A DNA stretch of 60,001 nt. Origin: Planctomycetaceae bacterium. GTDB lineage: Bacteria; Planctomycetota; Planctomycetia; Pirellulales; PNKZ01. The stretch is from positions 1 to 60,001 of the forward strand of contig JAEUIN010000153.1 of NCBI GenBank assembly GCA_016793115.1, written 5' to 3'. Shown piece after piece: positions 7,947 through 18,089 of the stretch (position 1 is its first letter; every line of letters begins with the position of its first letter). The translations under genes were made by a program, and so were the position numbers. The notes under the pieces are model-generated. The model was not told the DNA's origin. It saw only the letters and a program-made list of their open reading frames with translations, and did no database searches.

Positions 7947-8795
7947 CTAAGCCGAGATTTTCTTCGCCGACGCTCGCGCAACCGCGAGGCATTCCTTAAT
8001 GTCGGCGATCGGGTTGTCCTTGTTCTCTTCGTATTCGAGCGACAACGCGCCGTCGGCCGGGAAGTTGATCTCGCGCAGGGCGACGAACGTCTGGTCGACG
8101 TCCATGTGGCCCTTGCCGAGGATCACGCCTTCCGTCTTGTCGGTCATTTCCTTGAAGTCTTTCAAGTGGATGCCGTAAAGGCGCCCCTTGAGTGCGCGGA
8201 TGACGTCTTCCGGCTTTTCACCCGAGCGAATGAAGTGGCCGAGGTCGGCGCATGCGCCGATCCGTTCGTCGTGCCCCTCGATTGCGCGGAGCACGTCGAC
8301 CACTTTGTTGTAGCGGTGTCGCGGGCCATGGTTGTGAATGGCCACGCGCACGTCGAATTCCTTCGTGAGCGAATCAAGGCTTTCGAACGAATCGGGATCG
8401 GGATCCGCCGTGATCGTGCGAATGCCCGCCGCCTTGGCGAACTGAAACAGCTTCTTGTTCTTCTCGTGGTCTTTCGTGAGTTTGTTCACGCCGTGGGCCG
8501 TGATGACTTGGCCGTAGCCTTCCAGCTTTTCTTTGAGTTCGGCGATTTGCTCCGGGGTGCTGTCCGGGCTGAACATGCCGGGATAAAACTCGATGTGGCT
8601 GACGTCGAGATCGTGGCAGTGCATCAGCGCGTCTTCGAGCTTGAACGCGCGCAGCGAATAGATTTGCAGGCCGACGTTGAACCCGGCGAAGTCGGCGGCT
8701 CGCAAGACGCGAGCGGCGAACGAAGAGGCGACAAGACCGCCTGCGGCGACGGCGGTGGTGCGAAGGAAACGACGACGGTCGAATCGAGAAGACAT
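7947..8795 (-). CDS. Tat-exported sugar phosphate isomerase/epimerase (TIM barrel)
   Basis: The 282-residue protein starts with a twin-arginine signal (DRRRFLRTTAVAAGG, then a hydrophobic run ending at ARVLRAAD). It continues as an AP-endonuclease-2/xylose-isomerase-like barrel: GLQIYSLR, HIEFYPGMF, AIHNHGPRHRY, GACADLGHFIRSG, GIHLKDF, and LSLEYEEN at the end. The histidine, aspartate and glutamate residues at barrel-strand ends fit a divalent metal site. Planctomycetes encode many such exported proteins, generally linked to breakdown of complex sugars, but the substrate is unknown. ATG 8795 is preferred over one 11 codons upstream because it places the RR motif close to the N-terminus. It is convergent with the phosphohexomutase. 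Confidence 0.85.
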   Translation of the reverse strand: MSSRFDRRRFLRTTAVAAGGLVASSFAARVLRAADFAGFNVGLQIYSLRAFKLEDALMHCHDLDVSHIEFYPGMFSPDSTPEQIAELKEKLEGYGQVITAHGVNKLTKDHEKNKKLFQFAKAAGIRTITADPDPDSFESLDSLTKEFDVRVAIHNHGPRHRYNKVVDVLRAIEGHDERIGACADLGHFIRSGEKPEDVIRALKGRLYGIHLKDFKEMTDKTEGVILGKGHMDVDQTFVALREINFPADGALSLEYEENKDNPIADIKECLAVARASAKKISA

Positions 8796-9028
8796 GGTAG
8801 GACAGCTCCGGATGCGATGCAGACCCAAGGATCGCCGCGCGAAAGTGCGGGTATCCGCAACGCGGCCTAAGGGGCTATCGTAACACGCCGATTCTCAAGC
8901 TGCCGGCGACTCGCGAGAAGAGAGAAAGAAGCGAGTCTTACGGGAGCCGCGGTCGACGGCCGCTGAACGGGCAAGAACCCCGGAGCGGAGGCCGAGAGCC
9001 GCCGCATGCCGTCGCGATGACGTTCGGT

Positions 9029-9112
9029 CTAGCCCTGAGGGCGAGGAGCGGTGATCAGGTCGATCGAGATCAAAGCCAAAATGCCGATACCGACGAACAA
9101 CACGGCGGACAT
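9029..9112 (-). CDS. Possible 27-residue single-pass membrane peptide
   Basis: The frame runs ATG to TAG and reads MSAVLFVGIGILALISID and so on, ending in TAPRPQG. It is almost entirely a single hydrophobic helix followed by a short polar tail. AGAGG lies 6 nt before the ATG. It occupies an otherwise gene-free gap between the epimerase and uvrC. No family is recognised. The hydrophobic pattern and ribosome binding site are the only support, so this could be chance. Confidence 0.35.
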   Translation of the reverse strand: MSAVLFVGIGILALISIDLITAPRPQG

Positions 9113-9218
9113 GAGAACCTCTACCCGGCAAATTCCGTTCAAAAAATTAGGGACGTTCGCAAACAGGTCGCAGCGACCGGCGACAGTTACCTAGTTGCCG
9201 CTTCGACCGGCGGCGTCA

Positions 9219-9245
9219 CACGGAATTCACAGCATGAATTCCGTG
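9219..9245. promoter_or_regulatory. Perfect 11-bp inverted repeat in uvrC upstream region
   Basis: Arms CACGGAATTCA and TGAATTCCGTG flank a 5-nt centre (CAGCA). It lies 180 bp before uvrC and 107 bp upstream of the small membrane peptide, in a gene-free stretch from 9113 to 9425. It could be an operator or an RNA hairpin. There is no T-run to suggest a terminator. I see nothing else in this stretch. Confidence 0.45.
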
Positions 9246-9425
9246 CCGTACGACCGGACGAACTGGATAGGCGGCCTAACCGATCGAGGGGGCGTGCGAA
9301 TCCTCCCCGCCATGCACTTCGGTCCGCCCGCGTCGTTACGACCGGTCGAACCGTATGCAGTCCGATAGAATGACGTATGGCAAACTATCCGACAAGTCCG
9401 CGGCAGAAAATATTCCGGAGGAATC

Positions 9426-10910
9426 GTGGTTGAAGAGGGATCGCTAAGCGGGGCCGACGACGAACCCCGGGAAAACGCGGGTGAATCGCCGGAAAAGGCC
9501 GCGAGCAATCAGGCCGTGGGCGATGCCGGGTCGTCGCAGGCTGCGGAAGTCAAAGCCGCCGGTTGGCAGCCCGACTTCGGCCTCGGCTACGGTCACTGCG
9601 CGGCCAAGGTTCGCGAGTTTCCTCACGCGCCCGGCGTCTACCTCATGAAAGACAGCGTGGGGCGCGTGATCTACGTGGGTAAGGCGAAGAGCCTGCGGAG
9701 CCGGGCCGGCAGCTACTTTCTGAAGGCGGCGGCCGAAGAGCGGCGCACGGCCGATTTGGTGCGCGAAGTTTGCGATATCGACTACATCGAGTGCGAAAGC
9801 GAAGTCGACGCGCTGCTGGCCGAATCGCGGCTGATCAAAGACATTCAGCCGAAATACAACCAAGACCTAAAAGACGACAAGTCGTTTCCGTATTTGGAAA
9901 TCTTCGTCCGCGAAGACTTTCCCCGCGTCGAGTTTACCCGCGAACCGAAGGAACGGGGCACGAAACTCTACGGTCCGTTCGCTTCGGCCGGCAGTTTGCG
10001 CGGCGCGATTCAGGTGCTGCAGAAGATCTTCAAATTTCGCACCTGCAGCCTCGACATCGACGACGGCGACGAGCGCTGGCGCTGGTTCCGGCCTTGCCTA
10101 TTGGCCAGCATCAACCAATGCACGGCCCCCTGCAATCTGCGAATCTCCAAAGAAGAATATCGCAAGGACATCGATCGCCTGCGGATGTTCTTGGAGGGCA
10201 ACAAGAAGAAACTGCTGAAAGAGTTACACGCGGAAATGACGACGGCGGCGCAGAGCAGGCATTTCGAGAAAGCGGCTCGGCTGCGCGACGAAATCAAGAT
10301 GCTCGAGACGCTCGACGACCGCGGCGAACTCGACACGCACGAACAGCCCGAGGTGTTCTTCATCGATCCGAAGAAGGGGCTGGCCGGCTTGAAGAAGGTG
10401 CTCGGCTTGGCGAAAGCGCCGCGGACGATCGAAGGCGTGGACATCGCGCATCTAGGAGGGGGCGAAACGGTCGCCTCGCTCGTGCAGTTCATCGACGGGC
10501 TGCCGTTCAAGCCGGGTTATAAGCGCTTCAAGATTCGCGGCGTCGGCGGCATCGACGATTTCGCGAGCATCCACGAAGTCGTGGCCCGTCGTTTCAAGCG
10601 TCTCGACGACGAAGGAACCATGTTTCCCGACGTGCTGTTGATCGACGGCGGCAAGGGGCAGTTGAACGCCGGCCTCGCGGCGTTCGAGGCGTTGGGCATC
10701 ACGCCGCCGACGGTGATCTCCCTGGCGAAGCGAGAGGAAGAAATCTACGTTCCCGGCGTCGAGGAGCCGCTGCGGCTGAGTCGCCACGCCTACGCGTTGC
10801 GGTTATTGCAGTATGTACGCGACGAAGCGCACCGCTTCGCCCAGCACTATCACCATATGCTGCGGCGCAAGACGACGTTCGAGGGAACCGACGACGAGCC
10901 GAAGAAATAA
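9426..10910 (+). CDS. uvrC: Excinuclease ABC subunit C, lacking the C-terminal HhH domain
   Basis: UvrC makes the two incisions beside a DNA lesion after UvrAB handoff. The 494-residue protein has an acidic, low-complexity extension (residues 1-55), a GIY-YIG nuclease domain (GVYLMKDSVGRVIYVGKAKSLR, about 66-150), the four cysteines of the Fe-S region (RTCS, RPCL, QCTAPC, about 205-240), a UVR motif (about 258-292) and the RNase H-like nuclease domain (DIAHLGGGETVAS, LLIDGGKGQ). It ends right after the RNase H-like domain at HHMLRRK plus a short acidic tail. Typical UvrC is about 600 residues with a tandem helix-hairpin-helix that is missing here. The start is GTG with GGAGG 4 nt before it. 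Confidence 0.92.
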   Translation: MVEEGSLSGADDEPRENAGESPEKAASNQAVGDAGSSQAAEVKAAGWQPDFGLGYGHCAAKVREFPHAPGVYLMKDSVGRVIYVGKAKSLRSRAGSYFLKAAAEERRTADLVREVCDIDYIECESEVDALLAESRLIKDIQPKYNQDLKDDKSFPYLEIFVREDFPRVEFTREPKERGTKLYGPFASAGSLRGAIQVLQKIFKFRTCSLDIDDGDERWRWFRPCLLASINQCTAPCNLRISKEEYRKDIDRLRMFLEGNKKKLLKELHAEMTTAAQSRHFEKAARLRDEIKMLETLDDRGELDTHEQPEVFFIDPKKGLAGLKKVLGLAKAPRTIEGVDIAHLGGGETVASLVQFIDGLPFKPGYKRFKIRGVGGIDDFASIHEVVARRFKRLDDEGTMFPDVLLIDGGKGQLNAGLAAFEALGITPPTVISLAKREEEIYVPGVEEPLRLSRHAYALRLLQYVRDEAHRFAQHYHHMLRRKTTFEGTDDEPKK

Positions 10911-10929
10911 GCCCGCGTAAGATGCGCGA

Positions 10930-12195
10930 CTACGCCGCGGCGGCGTGATCGCGAGTCAGGCGACCTTCCGCGGCGTCGTTCCAACGGCGGAGCGCGACCG
11001 CCGCCATGTGGCCGCCGAACGCGACGGAAATCTTCAGCGCGTTCGTCAGTTGGTTGGAGCGACCGACCAGCGGAATGCAGTCGAGCTGCACTTCCGGATC
11101 GGGGTCGGTCAGGTTGAGCGTGGGGGGCGCGAAACCGTCGCGAAGCGCCAGCGCGGTGATCGCCAGTTCGACGCTGCCGGCGGCGTTGATCAAGTGACCG
11201 AGCATCGACTTGGTCGAACTGACCCAGGCGCGATCGGCGGCCGGACCCAAAGCATGGCGAATGCCGCGTGATTCGACGATGTCGTTCTGATGCGTGCCGG
11301 TGCCGTGGGCGTTGATGTATTGCACGTCGTACGGCGCCATGCAGGCGTCGCGGAGCGTGGCGTCGATGAGCGTGGCCAGACCGTGGCTTTCGACGTCGAG
11401 GCTGGTGATATGGTGCCCTTCGGACATCAGGCGGAAGCCTGCGAGTTCGGCGTAGATCTTCGCACCGCGACGGCGCGCGTGACTGAGCCGCTCGATGACG
11501 AACATTGCGGCGCCTTCGCCCATAACGAAGCCGTTGCGATTACGATCGAAGGGACGCGGGGCTTGGGCGGGATCGTCGTGGTGCGCCAGCACCCGCATCG
11601 CTTGAAAACCCGCGGCGAACAACGGGTGAATGACTTCGGAACTGCCCGCCAGGGCGATATCGCATTGGTCGTCGCGGATTCGCTCGGCGGCCGACATGAC
11701 GTCGACTAAGCCGCTGGCGCAGGCCGTGCTATGGGAAATCCGCGGCCCGTAAAGACCGAAGCGATTCGCGACCGCGACGCAGCTCGTGTTGGGAAACCAC
11801 TGCATCCACCAGGGCGGCAGACCGGCGCCGGGTTGCCAAACCGTGTTGCCGTCGGAGAGATGCACGCCGCCGGTGTCGCCCATGTGGCCGCTGACGGCGC
11901 AGCCGAAACGCTCGGCGTCGACGTCTTGGAAATCGATTCCTGCGTCGTCGAGGGCTTCGCTCGCCGTCTTGAGGCAGAGGGCCGTGTTCTTGATTTGCCC
12001 GGGGTAGTCGAGGCCGATGTCGACCGGGGCGGCGATCGTCGCCCCATATTCACGACGAAACGCTTCGCTCATCCGCCGCACGCCGCTCGTGCCGTCGCGC
12101 ACGGCCCGCCACACGCTTTCGCGATCGTTGCCGACGGAAGCCATGAGGCCGATGCCGGTGATGACGATCGGTTCGAATTGACGTGAATCGGACAC
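10930..12195 (-). CDS. Beta-ketoacyl-ACP synthase, FabF type
   Basis: Condensing enzyme of fatty acid or related acyl-chain synthesis. The catalytic triad is visible: Cys in STACASGL near residue 170, His in HGTGTHQND near 305, His in KSMLGHLINAAG near 345, and the C-terminal glycine-rich FGGHMA loop. It is 421 residues from GTG 12195 (VSDSRQFEPIVITGIG), which has GGAG about 10 nt upstream. An ATG 27 codons earlier adds an arginine-rich tail and is less likely. No acyl carrier protein or other fab gene adjoins, so a specialised role (a FabF paralogue) is as likely as the housekeeping one. It is convergent with uvrC, 19 bp apart. Confidence 0.87.
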   Translation of the reverse strand: MSDSRQFEPIVITGIGLMASVGNDRESVWRAVRDGTSGVRRMSEAFRREYGATIAAPVDIGLDYPGQIKNTALCLKTASEALDDAGIDFQDVDAERFGCAVSGHMGDTGGVHLSDGNTVWQPGAGLPPWWMQWFPNTSCVAVANRFGLYGPRISHSTACASGLVDVMSAAERIRDDQCDIALAGSSEVIHPLFAAGFQAMRVLAHHDDPAQAPRPFDRNRNGFVMGEGAAMFVIERLSHARRRGAKIYAELAGFRLMSEGHHITSLDVESHGLATLIDATLRDACMAPYDVQYINAHGTGTHQNDIVESRGIRHALGPAADRAWVSSTKSMLGHLINAAGSVELAITALALRDGFAPPTLNLTDPDPEVQLDCIPLVGRSNQLTNALKISVAFGGHMAAVALRRWNDAAEGRLTRDHAAAA

Positions 12196-12393
12196 CGGCG
12201 GGCGACTCCGCAGCGAGAATTCAAGACGACGTGAAGCGTCGCCGGCGAGCATCGCAGGTCGCGCGCAAGCCGACAACGCGGTAGGCGAAAACTACAAGAA
12301 TTCGGCCGCTGCCACTAGCCGAGTTCGAGGGGAGTAAGAGGTTGACCGACGAATCGCCTCGCGGGCACTTTCAACTATTTTGGAGGAGAATGC

Positions 12394-12421
12394 TTGCAAT
12401 GTCGGCGACACGCGATATGAT
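12394..12421 (+). promoter_or_regulatory. Candidate promoter for mraZ
   Basis: TTGCAA, a 16-bp spacer and TATGAT predict a start near 12428, about 160 nt before mraZ. The rest of the gap from 12196 to 12393 shows no gene. Confidence 0.45.
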
Positions 12422-12429
12422 CGGCCCCG

Positions 12430-12444
12430 TGGGATGTGAACCCA
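12430..12444 (+). promoter_or_regulatory. Candidate operator 1, TGGGAT...CCCA palindrome
   Basis: TGGGATGTGAACCCA has TGGG/CCCA half-sites 7 nt apart and sits at the predicted transcription start. MraZ proteins recognise TGGG-type boxes, usually as direct repeats. Confidence 0.4.
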
Positions 12445-12471
12445 TTTAAGTGTCATAAAATGGCATTTGTG

Positions 12472-12486
12472 TGGGATTTCAGCCCA
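12472..12486 (+). promoter_or_regulatory. Candidate operator 2, TGGGAT...CCCA palindrome
   Basis: TGGGATTTCAGCCCA repeats the layout of operator 1, exactly 42 bp downstream (four DNA turns). It lies in the presumed 5' leader of mraZ. Confidence 0.4.
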
Positions 12487-12587
12487 TCTGTTCTTTGGCA
12501 GTTTATCACGGACGATGTTTCTGACGACTCGCTCTCGGTAGTCTCGAGCTGCGACCGCTTTTCGGTACGACCTGCTAGTCCGAGTGC

Positions 12588-13073
12588 ATGGGTAAGGCAA
12601 TCGATTTGATTCTGGGGGAGTTTCCGCGAACGCTCGATGAGCGCTTTCGCGTGGCCATTCCCGCAGAGTTGGTCGCCGCCTTGCAACCGCGCGGCGGCGC
12701 CTGTGTGCTCGCCAAGCAACGCCCCGGCTGTTTAAGCCTGTGGGAGGCCGAGGCCTGGCGCAAGCAAATGGATGCCGGCGTGGAGTTGATTCGAGCGAAG
12801 ATGCGGGCCGGTAAGCTCGACGGCCGCTCGTCGCAAGTTCAACTCCTGGGGCGGCTCCTGTCGACCCGGCACGCCGACGTGCAACTGGGCGACCGCGGGC
12901 GGCTGCTGATCCCTGACGGGTTTCGGCAGTTTCTGCAGGTCGAAGCAGGCGGCGAGGTCGTGTTGGTCGGGGCGGGCGTTTGCCTCGAGCTTTGGAAGCC
13001 CGAAGCGTGGCTGGCGTATCTGAATCGCAAGATGCCGCGTTTTCAACGCATTTTTGATCATCTCGCGGAGTAG
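12588..13073 (+). CDS. mraZ: MraZ, AbrB-fold transcriptional regulator
   Basis: The 161-residue product contains two SpoVT-AbrB/MraZ domains: the first from about 9 to 60 (GEFPRTLDERFRVAIPAEL), the second from about 85 to 135 (STRHADVQLGDRGRLLIPDGF). MraZ forms a ring-shaped DNA-binding oligomer and normally heads the dcw division/cell-wall cluster, repressing it. Here it is alone: no rsmH, ftsL, ftsI or mur gene follows, and the next gene is convergent. Most planctomycetes lack ftsZ and an intact dcw cluster, so the regulon must differ. No strong ribosome binding site is seen before the ATG. Confidence 0.9.
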   Translation: MGKAIDLILGEFPRTLDERFRVAIPAELVAALQPRGGACVLAKQRPGCLSLWEAEAWRKQMDAGVELIRAKMRAGKLDGRSSQVQLLGRLLSTRHADVQLGDRGRLLIPDGFRQFLQVEAGGEVVLVGAGVCLELWKPEAWLAYLNRKMPRFQRIFDHLAE

Positions 13074-13260
13074 TTGCGAGAGTTGTTCGGACATCGTCGT
13101 TCGCTCGAAGCCATGGTCCGGCTCGGTGCGAAGCGCGCTCTTTCTATTTGCTCCCCGTTGTCACCCGGTGATCGGCAAATAAACCAGGGAATTGGAAAAC
13201 ACAGGCCAGGACGGCCGTTGAGCTGCGTTTCCCCGAGCCGGACTTTTTTTGTCGAACCGC

Positions 13261-13656
13261 TTACTGCTTCTTCGAGACCTGCACGAAGAGCATCCGCAGG
13301 TCGTGCAGCAGGCCGTCGAGCACCTGCGATTCTTCGTCGGTGCGATTGCCGCCGGTCTTCACTTCGAGCATCGCCAGCAAATCGATGAAGTGCCGGGCCT
13401 GCTCGAGGTCGACGTCGCGCTTGTTCGTCACCGGGTGGATGATCTGGCCGAGCATGAGCAAGGCCTGCGTGCCGAGCGTGGTGAGCAACGTCATGAGCGT
13501 GGGAGGCGGGATGCCGAGATCCTGATCGCCGGCGGCCGGCTCAACCGCCGCGGTTTGCGCGGCGGCCGCTTGATCGGTCTCGGCCTTTTCGCGCTCGACC
13601 TGCGTCTTCCAGTCTTCGTCGATGATCAGGTTCGGTTTCTTTTCTTCCGCGCTCAT
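13261..13656 (-). CDS. DUF1844 domain protein
   Basis: The 131-residue soluble protein has an acidic/alanine-rich N-terminus (residues 1-45) and a helical core, PPPTLMTLLTTLGTQALLMLGQI, followed by LEQARHFIDLLAMLEVKT and a C-terminal helix. This arrangement matches DUF1844 (PF08899), a small conserved bacterial family without known function. It lies 57 bp downstream of pyrG on the same strand and may be co-transcribed with it. Confidence 0.85.
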   Translation of the reverse strand: MSAEEKKPNLIIDEDWKTQVEREKAETDQAAAAQTAAVEPAAGDQDLGIPPPTLMTLLTTLGTQALLMLGQIIHPVTNKRDVDLEQARHFIDLLAMLEVKTGGNRTDEESQVLDGLLHDLRMLFVQVSKKQ

Positions 13657-13713
13657 GAGGCGTCCTCACGGTGTTCAACGATCGCCGCCGGCCTAAAACT
13701 GAATGCGGTCGAC

Positions 13714-15432
<1,719 letters not shown>

Positions 15433-15663
15433 CTACCAGGGGCGAAATCGCCGGAAAACCGCTGAGGCGCGGCCAACGGAAGCCACTTCGTGATCGAGCA
15501 TGTTCCGCACCGGAAGTGCAGAACCTCGTGGGCAACTTGATTGAATTTGACCCCCATTCGAGGAGGGCCTTACAATCGACTGCGTTGCCTGTGCCTGCCG
15601 ATCGGTCCCCCGCCGCCTACTTCTTTGCCCCGCCGAAATTCGCCCCCCGCCACGGAGCGCGCC

Positions 15664-17028
15664 ATGCTTACCGTTGCCGGTTCGCCGTCCGCTTACTGCG
15701 ATCGTGTTTCGCGTCGCGGCTTCTTGCGAATCGGCGGATTGCAGGCCTGCGGGCTCGGGCTTGCCGGTTTGAGCCTGCCCGAGTTGCTGCGAAATCGAGC
15801 CGCCGCGGGCACCGCCGCACGGTCTCCGAAGGCGGTGATCATGGTTTGCCTTCCGGGCGGACCTTCGCATCACGACACTTACGACATGAAGCCCGACGCG
15901 CCGGCCAACATCCGCGGCGAGTTTCGGCCGACGGCGACGAACGTGCCGGGCTTCGATCTCTGCGAATTGATGCCGCGTCAGGCCGCGATGGCCGACAAGT
16001 TCGCGCTCGTCCGCAGCATGACGTTTCGCCAGCCGGACCATCAGTTACACGAAGTCTTTACCGGCTTTCCACTCGCCGCGGGGCGTCCGGCGTTCGGCTC
16101 GGTCGTGAGTCGCTTGCGCGAAGCCGAGCGGGCGCGATTACCGAAGTATTTTTCGCTGGGCTATTTCGATCATCCGCGAACGGTGGCGAAGGCGGAGCAA
16201 CCGCTGTACGCGGGAGCGGGCCACGCGCCGTTTGCACCGACCGGCACCGGCTTGGCTACGCTGACTTTGCCGGGCGAATTGCCGCCGCTGCGGTTCGACT
16301 CGCGCGTGGAGCTGGCTCGGCAGTTCGACGGGCTGCGACGGGAAATTGATCGCCGTCCGGAGTTGGCGGCGGGCGATGCGTATCGCAGCCAGGCCTTAGA
16401 TATGATCACGTCGCCGCTGTTGCGCGACGCGCTCGATCTGTCGAAAGAATCGGCGGCGACGCGGGGCTTGTACGGCCCCGACGTCACGTTTCAACACAAC
16501 TACCAGTTTGGACATACGTGGCACGCCTCGAACTTCCTGTTGGCCCGCCGGTTGGTCGAGGCCGGCGTGCCGGTCGTCACCGTTTCGGAAGGGGGCTGGG
16601 ATCATCACGGCAACGTGAGCGGGGTTCGTGGGACGATTTTTGAGCGGTCGCGTGAGCAATTACCGGTCTACGATCGCTCCCTCGCCGCGCTCGTGACCGA
16701 TCTGCACGAGCGGGGCTTAGATCGCGACGTGGCCGTGGTCGTGTGGGGCGAGTTTGGCCGGACGCCGGTGATTAACGTCAACGGCGGACGCGACCATTTC
16801 ACGCGGGCCGGTTTCGCGCTCTTCGCCGGCGGCGGCTTCCGCACCGGGCAAGTGATCGGCGCGACTGATCAATTCGGCGCCGCGCCGACGACGCGCCCTT
16901 ACTCGCCGCCGAACGTACTGGCGACGTTGTACCGGCATCTCGGTATCGACCCGGCGACGAAACTCATCGACGGCGGCAGGCCGATCGGCATCGTCGACGA
17001 CGCCGAGCCGATCGCCGAGTTGCTGTAG
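15664..17028 (+). CDS. Tat-exported DUF1501 protein
   Basis: The 454-residue protein has a twin-arginine signal (VSRRGFLRIGGLQACGLGLAGL) and a DUF1501 domain, which is related to the alkaline phosphatase/sulfatase fold: VCLPGGPSHHDTYDMKPDAP, LVRSMTF, EGGWDHHGN, and VVVWGEFGRTP followed by RDHF. The His/Asp residues in GGPSHHD and GWDHH fit a two-metal site. DUF1501 genes are greatly expanded in planctomycetes, usually beside DUF1549/DUF1553 cytochrome-like partners. Here no partner is adjacent. Start ATG 15664 has GGAG 6 nt upstream and places RR near residue 18. The activity is not established. Confidence 0.9.
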   Translation: MLTVAGSPSAYCDRVSRRGFLRIGGLQACGLGLAGLSLPELLRNRAAAGTAARSPKAVIMVCLPGGPSHHDTYDMKPDAPANIRGEFRPTATNVPGFDLCELMPRQAAMADKFALVRSMTFRQPDHQLHEVFTGFPLAAGRPAFGSVVSRLREAERARLPKYFSLGYFDHPRTVAKAEQPLYAGAGHAPFAPTGTGLATLTLPGELPPLRFDSRVELARQFDGLRREIDRRPELAAGDAYRSQALDMITSPLLRDALDLSKESAATRGLYGPDVTFQHNYQFGHTWHASNFLLARRLVEAGVPVVTVSEGGWDHHGNVSGVRGTIFERSREQLPVYDRSLAALVTDLHERGLDRDVAVVVWGEFGRTPVINVNGGRDHFTRAGFALFAGGGFRTGQVIGATDQFGAAPTTRPYSPPNVLATLYRHLGIDPATKLIDGGRPIGIVDDAEPIAELL

Positions 17029-17064
17029 GATACGGCGATCGCTGTAAAGTCCTTTGTAGAGGAC

Positions 17065-17877
17065 TTAGTTGCCCGCTGCCTGGCCCTCATGGAAGCCACG
17101 CACGTGGGCCTCGGCGCTCGACGGGCCGTCGACGTCGTTGCCCGCCATCGCTTCGAAGTAGGCCGTGGATTTGCCCGCCGTGTCGGTGACGACGGAGTAG
17201 ATCGCCAAATAGCGTTGATAAACGTTGTTGGGGTTGATCGTGTCGTCCGCGCCGAAGTGAACCGGCGCTTCTTGGATGAGCTTGCCGGCGCCGATGCCGT
17301 TGCAGTTCGGCCCGATGCCGAAGGCGACGTACTTCACTGTGCCGCTCGTCGTTTCCAGATGGCGGCGCAACGCGAGCGGGTTGGCATCCCAGTAGTTGGA
17401 GATTCCCGTGCCGGGGGCGGTGAGCTGAGCCACCTGAGCGCCGTCAATCGCCCGTTTCGCGACGCCGAGCGGCGCGGAGTCGTAGGTGACGTTCACCGCC
17501 GCGGGATTGAGATCGACGACGTTGCGAACGCCGATCGAACTGAGCGCTCCTACCTCGGCGGCGGTGAGCGTCGTCGGCGTGAGCAGTTGGGTGAGGCCCG
17601 GCGTGAGTTTCGTAAACGTCGTGCCTGCGGTGGAAAGGAGCGAATCATATTGGTCGGGATAGCGCGTGTTGAGGGCGTAAGCCTCGCCCCAAATCTTATT
17701 GAGCGAGGAGATCGTGTCGGCGCACTTCGAGAGATGCGTGCGCTTCATCAGATTGGGCAAAGTCTGAACGACGAGGCCGCCGAGGATCGTGAGAATGGCG
17801 ATGACAATGACGAGCTCGATCAGCGTCAGAGCGCGGCGACGAACTGGGAGCGGAGCGGGGGATCGAAGATTAACCAT
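17065..17877 (-). CDS. Prepilin-like protein (type II/IV pseudopilin)
   Basis: The 270-residue protein begins MVNLRSPAPLPVRRRALTLIELVIVI. The prepilin signature is present as A^LTLIE, with alanine in place of glycine before the cleavage point, followed by a hydrophobic helix. The rest (SKCADTISSLNKIWGEAY and later) is a secreted globular domain without a recognised family. It differs from the abundant planctomycete DUF1559 pseudopilins, since no H-X9-DG motif is seen. A TTG four codons upstream is the alternative start. It is transcribed from an AT-rich promoter with a perfect inverted repeat, unlike the GC-rich surroundings, and is convergent with the DUF1501 gene. Confidence 0.8.
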   Translation of the reverse strand: MVNLRSPAPLPVRRRALTLIELVIVIAILTILGGLVVQTLPNLMKRTHLSKCADTISSLNKIWGEAYALNTRYPDQYDSLLSTAGTTFTKLTPGLTQLLTPTTLTAAEVGALSSIGVRNVVDLNPAAVNVTYDSAPLGVAKRAIDGAQVAQLTAPGTGISNYWDANPLALRRHLETTSGTVKYVAFGIGPNCNGIGAGKLIQEAPVHFGADDTINPNNVYQRYLAIYSVVTDTAGKSTAYFEAMAGNDVDGPSSAEAHVRGFHEGQAAGN

Positions 17878-17915
17878 GTCGGTAACCAAAAAAAATTGTT
17901 TTGTGTGACGATAAA

Positions 17916-17939
17916 GATATTTTGAGTAATCAAAATATC
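17916..17939 (-). promoter_or_regulatory. Perfect 10-bp inverted repeat in pseudopilin leader
   Basis: GATATTTTGA and TCAAAATATC flank a 4-nt loop GTAA. It lies 7-30 nt after the predicted transcription start of the pseudopilin gene and 39 nt before its ATG. It could be a repressor site or an mRNA hairpin. Confidence 0.55.
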
Positions 17940-17952
17940 GGATTCGGCGGTT

Positions 17953-17980
17953 ATTATGACGAGGAGGCTCCGAGAGTCAA
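17953..17980 (-). promoter_or_regulatory. Sigma-70-type promoter of the pseudopilin gene
   Basis: On the minus strand TTGACT, a 16-bp spacer and CATAAT differ from consensus at one base each. Predicted start is near 17946. Confidence 0.6.
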
Positions 17981-18089
17981 GCGGGCCCGGAATCCGCCAC
18001 TTTGCGCGCGACAGGGTGACTGAGCCTCTGGCTGCGGAGGGGACCGGCGGTAGAGCGCGGGCCAAGAGGCTATTGCATTGAACCGTGGC

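Noticed and set aside
5974..7992. Minus-strand frame of 672 codons
   Set aside because: Antisense shadow of the second phosphohexomutase; composition is Arg/His/Ala-rich with no motif.
12421..12587. Classical MraZ direct-repeat boxes
   Set aside because: No regular run of TGGGN boxes 10 bp apart is present; only the two inverted sites were found.
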